Source: an uncultured Mollicutes bacterium (GTDB lineage: Bacteria > Bacillota_I > Bacilli_A > RFN20 > CAG-449). From it: a stretch of DNA of 6,891 nucleotides. Under the pieces are notes generated by a model that searched no databases, was not told the origin of the DNA, and saw only the letters and a list, made by a program, of their open reading frames with translations. The translations under genes and the position numbers were made by a program. The stretch's first letter is position 1. Each line of letters begins with the position of its first letter. The stretch is taken from NCBI GenBank assembly GCA_900551385.1, contig URVS01000075.1, forward strand, positions 1-6,891. Reading direction: 5' to 3'. Positions 6,100-6,891 of this stretch are shown piece after piece.

Positions 6100-6108
6100 A
6101 TTATCACA
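6100..6108 (-). promoter_or_regulatory. Candidate extended -10 promoter for the 234-aa protein / galM unit
   Basis: On the - strand, TGTGATAAT gives an extended -10 (TG-N-GATAAT, with GATAAT at 6100-6105 matching TATAAT at five of six positions). No good -35 lies 16-18 bp upstream, as is tolerated for extended -10 promoters. A start near 6093 would give a leader of about 22 nt containing AAGGAGT. Confidence 0.45.
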
Positions 6109-6158
6109 AATAAATATAAGATAATAGATATGAAAATGCATAAATTTAAAATAATGGT

Positions 6159-6172
6159 TGAATATCTATTCA
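6159..6172 (+). promoter_or_regulatory. ArsR/SmtB-type operator O1 over the -35
   Basis: TGAATA-TC-TATTCA is a perfect 6-2-6 palindrome and fits the TGAA-N6-TTCA core bound by ArsR/SmtB/CadC-type repressors. It covers the -35 hexamer, so a bound apo-repressor should exclude RNA polymerase. Confidence 0.75.
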
Positions 6173-6183
6173 TATATTCATAT
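6168..6183 (+). repeat. Tandem direct repeat ATTCATAT x2 in the promoter spacer
   Basis: Two adjacent perfect 8-bp copies (6168-6175, 6176-6183) lie between -35 and -10. A related GTTCATAT is at 6203-6210. The first copy contributes the TTCA half of operator O1 and the third the TTCA half of O2. The middle one may be an extra half-site. Confidence 0.6.
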
Positions 6184-6193
6184 AATATAAATG

Positions 6194-6207
6194 TGAATGG
6201 ATGTTCA
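6194..6207 (+). promoter_or_regulatory. ArsR/SmtB-type operator O2 over the transcription start
   Basis: This is a second TGAA-N6-TTCA element, extendable to an imperfect 7-6-7 palindrome (6191-6210). It sits at about +1 to +15 of the predicted transcript. Its centre is 35 bp from that of O1, a little over three helical turns, which would allow two repressor dimers on the same promoter. Confidence 0.7.
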
Positions 6208-6232
6208 TATATTAATATAAAGGAGTTTAACA

Positions 6233-6601
6233 ATGAAATTAGATAATGATGAAGAATATTGCGAACATGAAAATCTAATTGAAAATTATAAAAAACATTT
6301 ATTACCAGAAGAAACATTATTTGATATATGTAATTTATTAAAAATTTTAGGTGAACCTTCAAGAATAAAAATTGTTCTTGCTTTAGCAGAAGGTGAAATG
6401 TGTGTTTATCATATTGTTAAAGCAGTTGGCAGTAATCAAAGTGCTGTTTCACATCAATTAAGAATTTTAAGAGAAAACAAAGTTATTAAAGCTAGAAGAG
6501 ATGGACAAAATATTATTTATTCACTTGATGATGAACATATTATGCAAATTGTTAATTTAGTAAAAATTCATGTTCAGGAGGAAGAAGAAAATGGAAAGTA
6601 A
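6233..6601 (+). CDS. ArsR/SmtB-family metal-responsive repressor
   Basis: This 122-residue winged-helix repressor dissociates from DNA when it binds metal. The core is ICNLLKILGEPSRIKIVLAL (32-51), EGEMCVYHIV (53-62), the recognition helix SNQSAVSHQLRILRENKVI (67-85) and the wing RRDGQNIIYSL (88-98). Metal ligands are visible for both classical sites. For the alpha5 site, D100, H102, H113 and E116 have exactly the SmtB spacing (+2, +11, +3). For alpha3N, C57 and H60 take the places of the CxxD pair of SmtB/CadC-like proteins, with C10 and H12 in the N-terminal arm. This points to Zn(II) and possibly Cd(II)/Pb(II) rather than arsenite. The start ATG has AAGGAG (6220-6225) 7 nt before it. The gene overlaps the P-type ATPase start by 11 bp, and it likely represses this operon through the two operators upstream. 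Confidence 0.92.
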   Translation: MKLDNDEEYCEHENLIENYKKHLLPEETLFDICNLLKILGEPSRIKIVLALAEGEMCVYHIVKAVGSNQSAVSHQLRILRENKVIKARRDGQNIIYSLDDEHIMQIVNLVKIHVQEEEENGK

Positions 6602-6891
6602 AATAAAAATAGAAGGATTAGATTGTGCTAATTGTGCCTTAGAATTAGAAGAAGAAATATCTAAAATTAATGGAGTAAAAGAAGCAAATGTTAGCTTTGT
6701 TAATCAATTAGTGAGTGTTAGTTATGATAGTAAAGAAACACTACAAAAAATAAAAAATGTATGTAATAATTTTGAAGAAGTAAAAGTAATTGATGATGAA
6801 GAAACATTTTCTTTTAAAATAGAAGGATTAGATTGTGCTAATTGTGCTTTAGAATTAGAAGAAGAAATATCTAAAATTGATGGAGTAAAAG
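6591..6891 (+). CDS. P1B-type metal-transporting ATPase, N-terminal part (3' truncated by window)
   Basis: Only the first 100 residues are visible. They form one full heavy-metal-associated (HMA) domain and the start of a second. Each begins with KIEGLDCANCALELEEEISK; the metal-binding cysteines are C12/C15 and C82/C85 in a GLDCANCA variant of GMxCxxC. This motif, together with the SmtB/CadC-like repressor in front, fits a CadA/ZntA-type Zn2+/Cd2+/Pb2+ export ATPase of the cytoplasmic membrane. The transmembrane CPC motif and the phosphorylation DKTGT needed to confirm the class lie beyond the window. AGGAGG (6576-6581) is placed 9 nt before the ATG, inside the repressor's acidic tail codons, and the ATG lies 11 bp before the repressor stop ends, so translation is coupled. 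A copper ATPase is less likely given the regulator type. Confidence 0.88.
   Translation, partial: MESKIKIEGLDCANCALELEEEISKINGVKEANVSFVNQLVSVSYDSKETLQKIKNVCNNFEEVKVIDDEETFSFKIEGLDCANCALELEEEISKIDGVK
6606..6891 (+). repeat. Near-identical 210-bp-period tandem HMA repeat
   Basis: Bases 6606-6681 and 6816-6891 are the same over 76 bp except at two positions: c6638/t6848, a silent Ala change, and a6669/g6879, Asn to Asp. The period is 210 bp (70 codons). The second copy runs off the window, so its full length and any further copies are not seen. Confidence 0.95.

Larger units (their letters stand above)
6158..6186 (+). promoter_or_regulatory. Sigma-A promoter of the arsR-type/metal ATPase operon
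   Basis: TTGAAT (6158-6163) and a perfect TATAAT (6181-6186) are separated by exactly 17 bp. Transcription should start near 6193, giving a leader of about 40 nt with AAGGAG at 6220-6225 before the ATG at 6233. Both flanks are covered by metalloregulator operators. Confidence 0.88.

Noticed and set aside
6090..6362. 90-codon open frame on the - strand
   Set aside because: It is antisense to the arsR-type gene and its promoter/operators, has no SD and consists of AT-driven Ile/Tyr/Phe-rich sequence.
6233..6601. Arsenic-specific ArsR repressor
   Set aside because: The alpha3 helix has CVYH rather than the ELCVCDL CxC arsenic site alone, the alpha5 Zn site is complete, and the partner is an HMA-containing P-type ATPase, not arsB/acr3/arsC.

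Overview
The window is very AT-rich, uses the standard genetic code (Trp is TGG; TGA serves as a stop at 632-634) and has strong AGGAGG-type Shine-Dalgarno (SD) sites before almost every gene. Codons strongly favour A/T endings (AGA for Arg, TTA for Leu). This fits a low-GC member of the Bacillota, such as an Erysipelotrichia- or RF39-like gut lineage. The sequence alone does not allow a closer placement.

Left part, + strand (2-1437): the 3' end of a YbhN/LPG-synthase-type membrane flippase overlaps by ATGA a small family-8 glycosyltransferase. The two probably act on a lipid-linked or surface sugar. The glycosyltransferase ends tail-to-tail with a - strand orphan gene (1434-1880), and the two stop codons share TTAA inside a perfect 12-bp palindrome. 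The orphan has its own good sigma-A-type promoter.

Centre, - strand (4222 to 1970): a tight three-gene operon encodes a 507-residue integral membrane protein made of two DUF1538 halves, followed by two different small PII-like proteins. Stop codons and SD sites interlock at both junctions, so translation is probably coupled. This is the most interesting unit here: a candidate cation/proton antiporter or other ion transporter controlled by a pair of PII-type sensors, comparable in logic to AmtB-GlnK. The function is inferred, not proven.

Next, - strand (6071 to 4347): an unrecognised charged helical protein is directly followed (TAA|ATG) by an aldose 1-epimerase (galM), closed by a strong intrinsic terminator at 4309-4334.

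Right end, + strand (6158-6891): a textbook metal-responsive unit. A strong promoter carries two TGAA-N6-TTCA operators. It drives an ArsR/SmtB-type repressor with both alpha3N-like and alpha5 metal ligands, overlapping by 11 bp the start of a P1B-type metal-transporting ATPase. The window cuts the ATPase after 100 residues, inside the second of two almost identical heavy-metal-binding domains. The unit most likely senses and exports Zn(II), Cd(II) and/or Pb(II).

No tRNA, rRNA, CRISPR array, insertion sequence or riboswitch was recognised. The only intergenic stretches (about 1881-1969, 4223-4308 and 6087-6232) are short and are described under the promoters, terminators and operators they hold.
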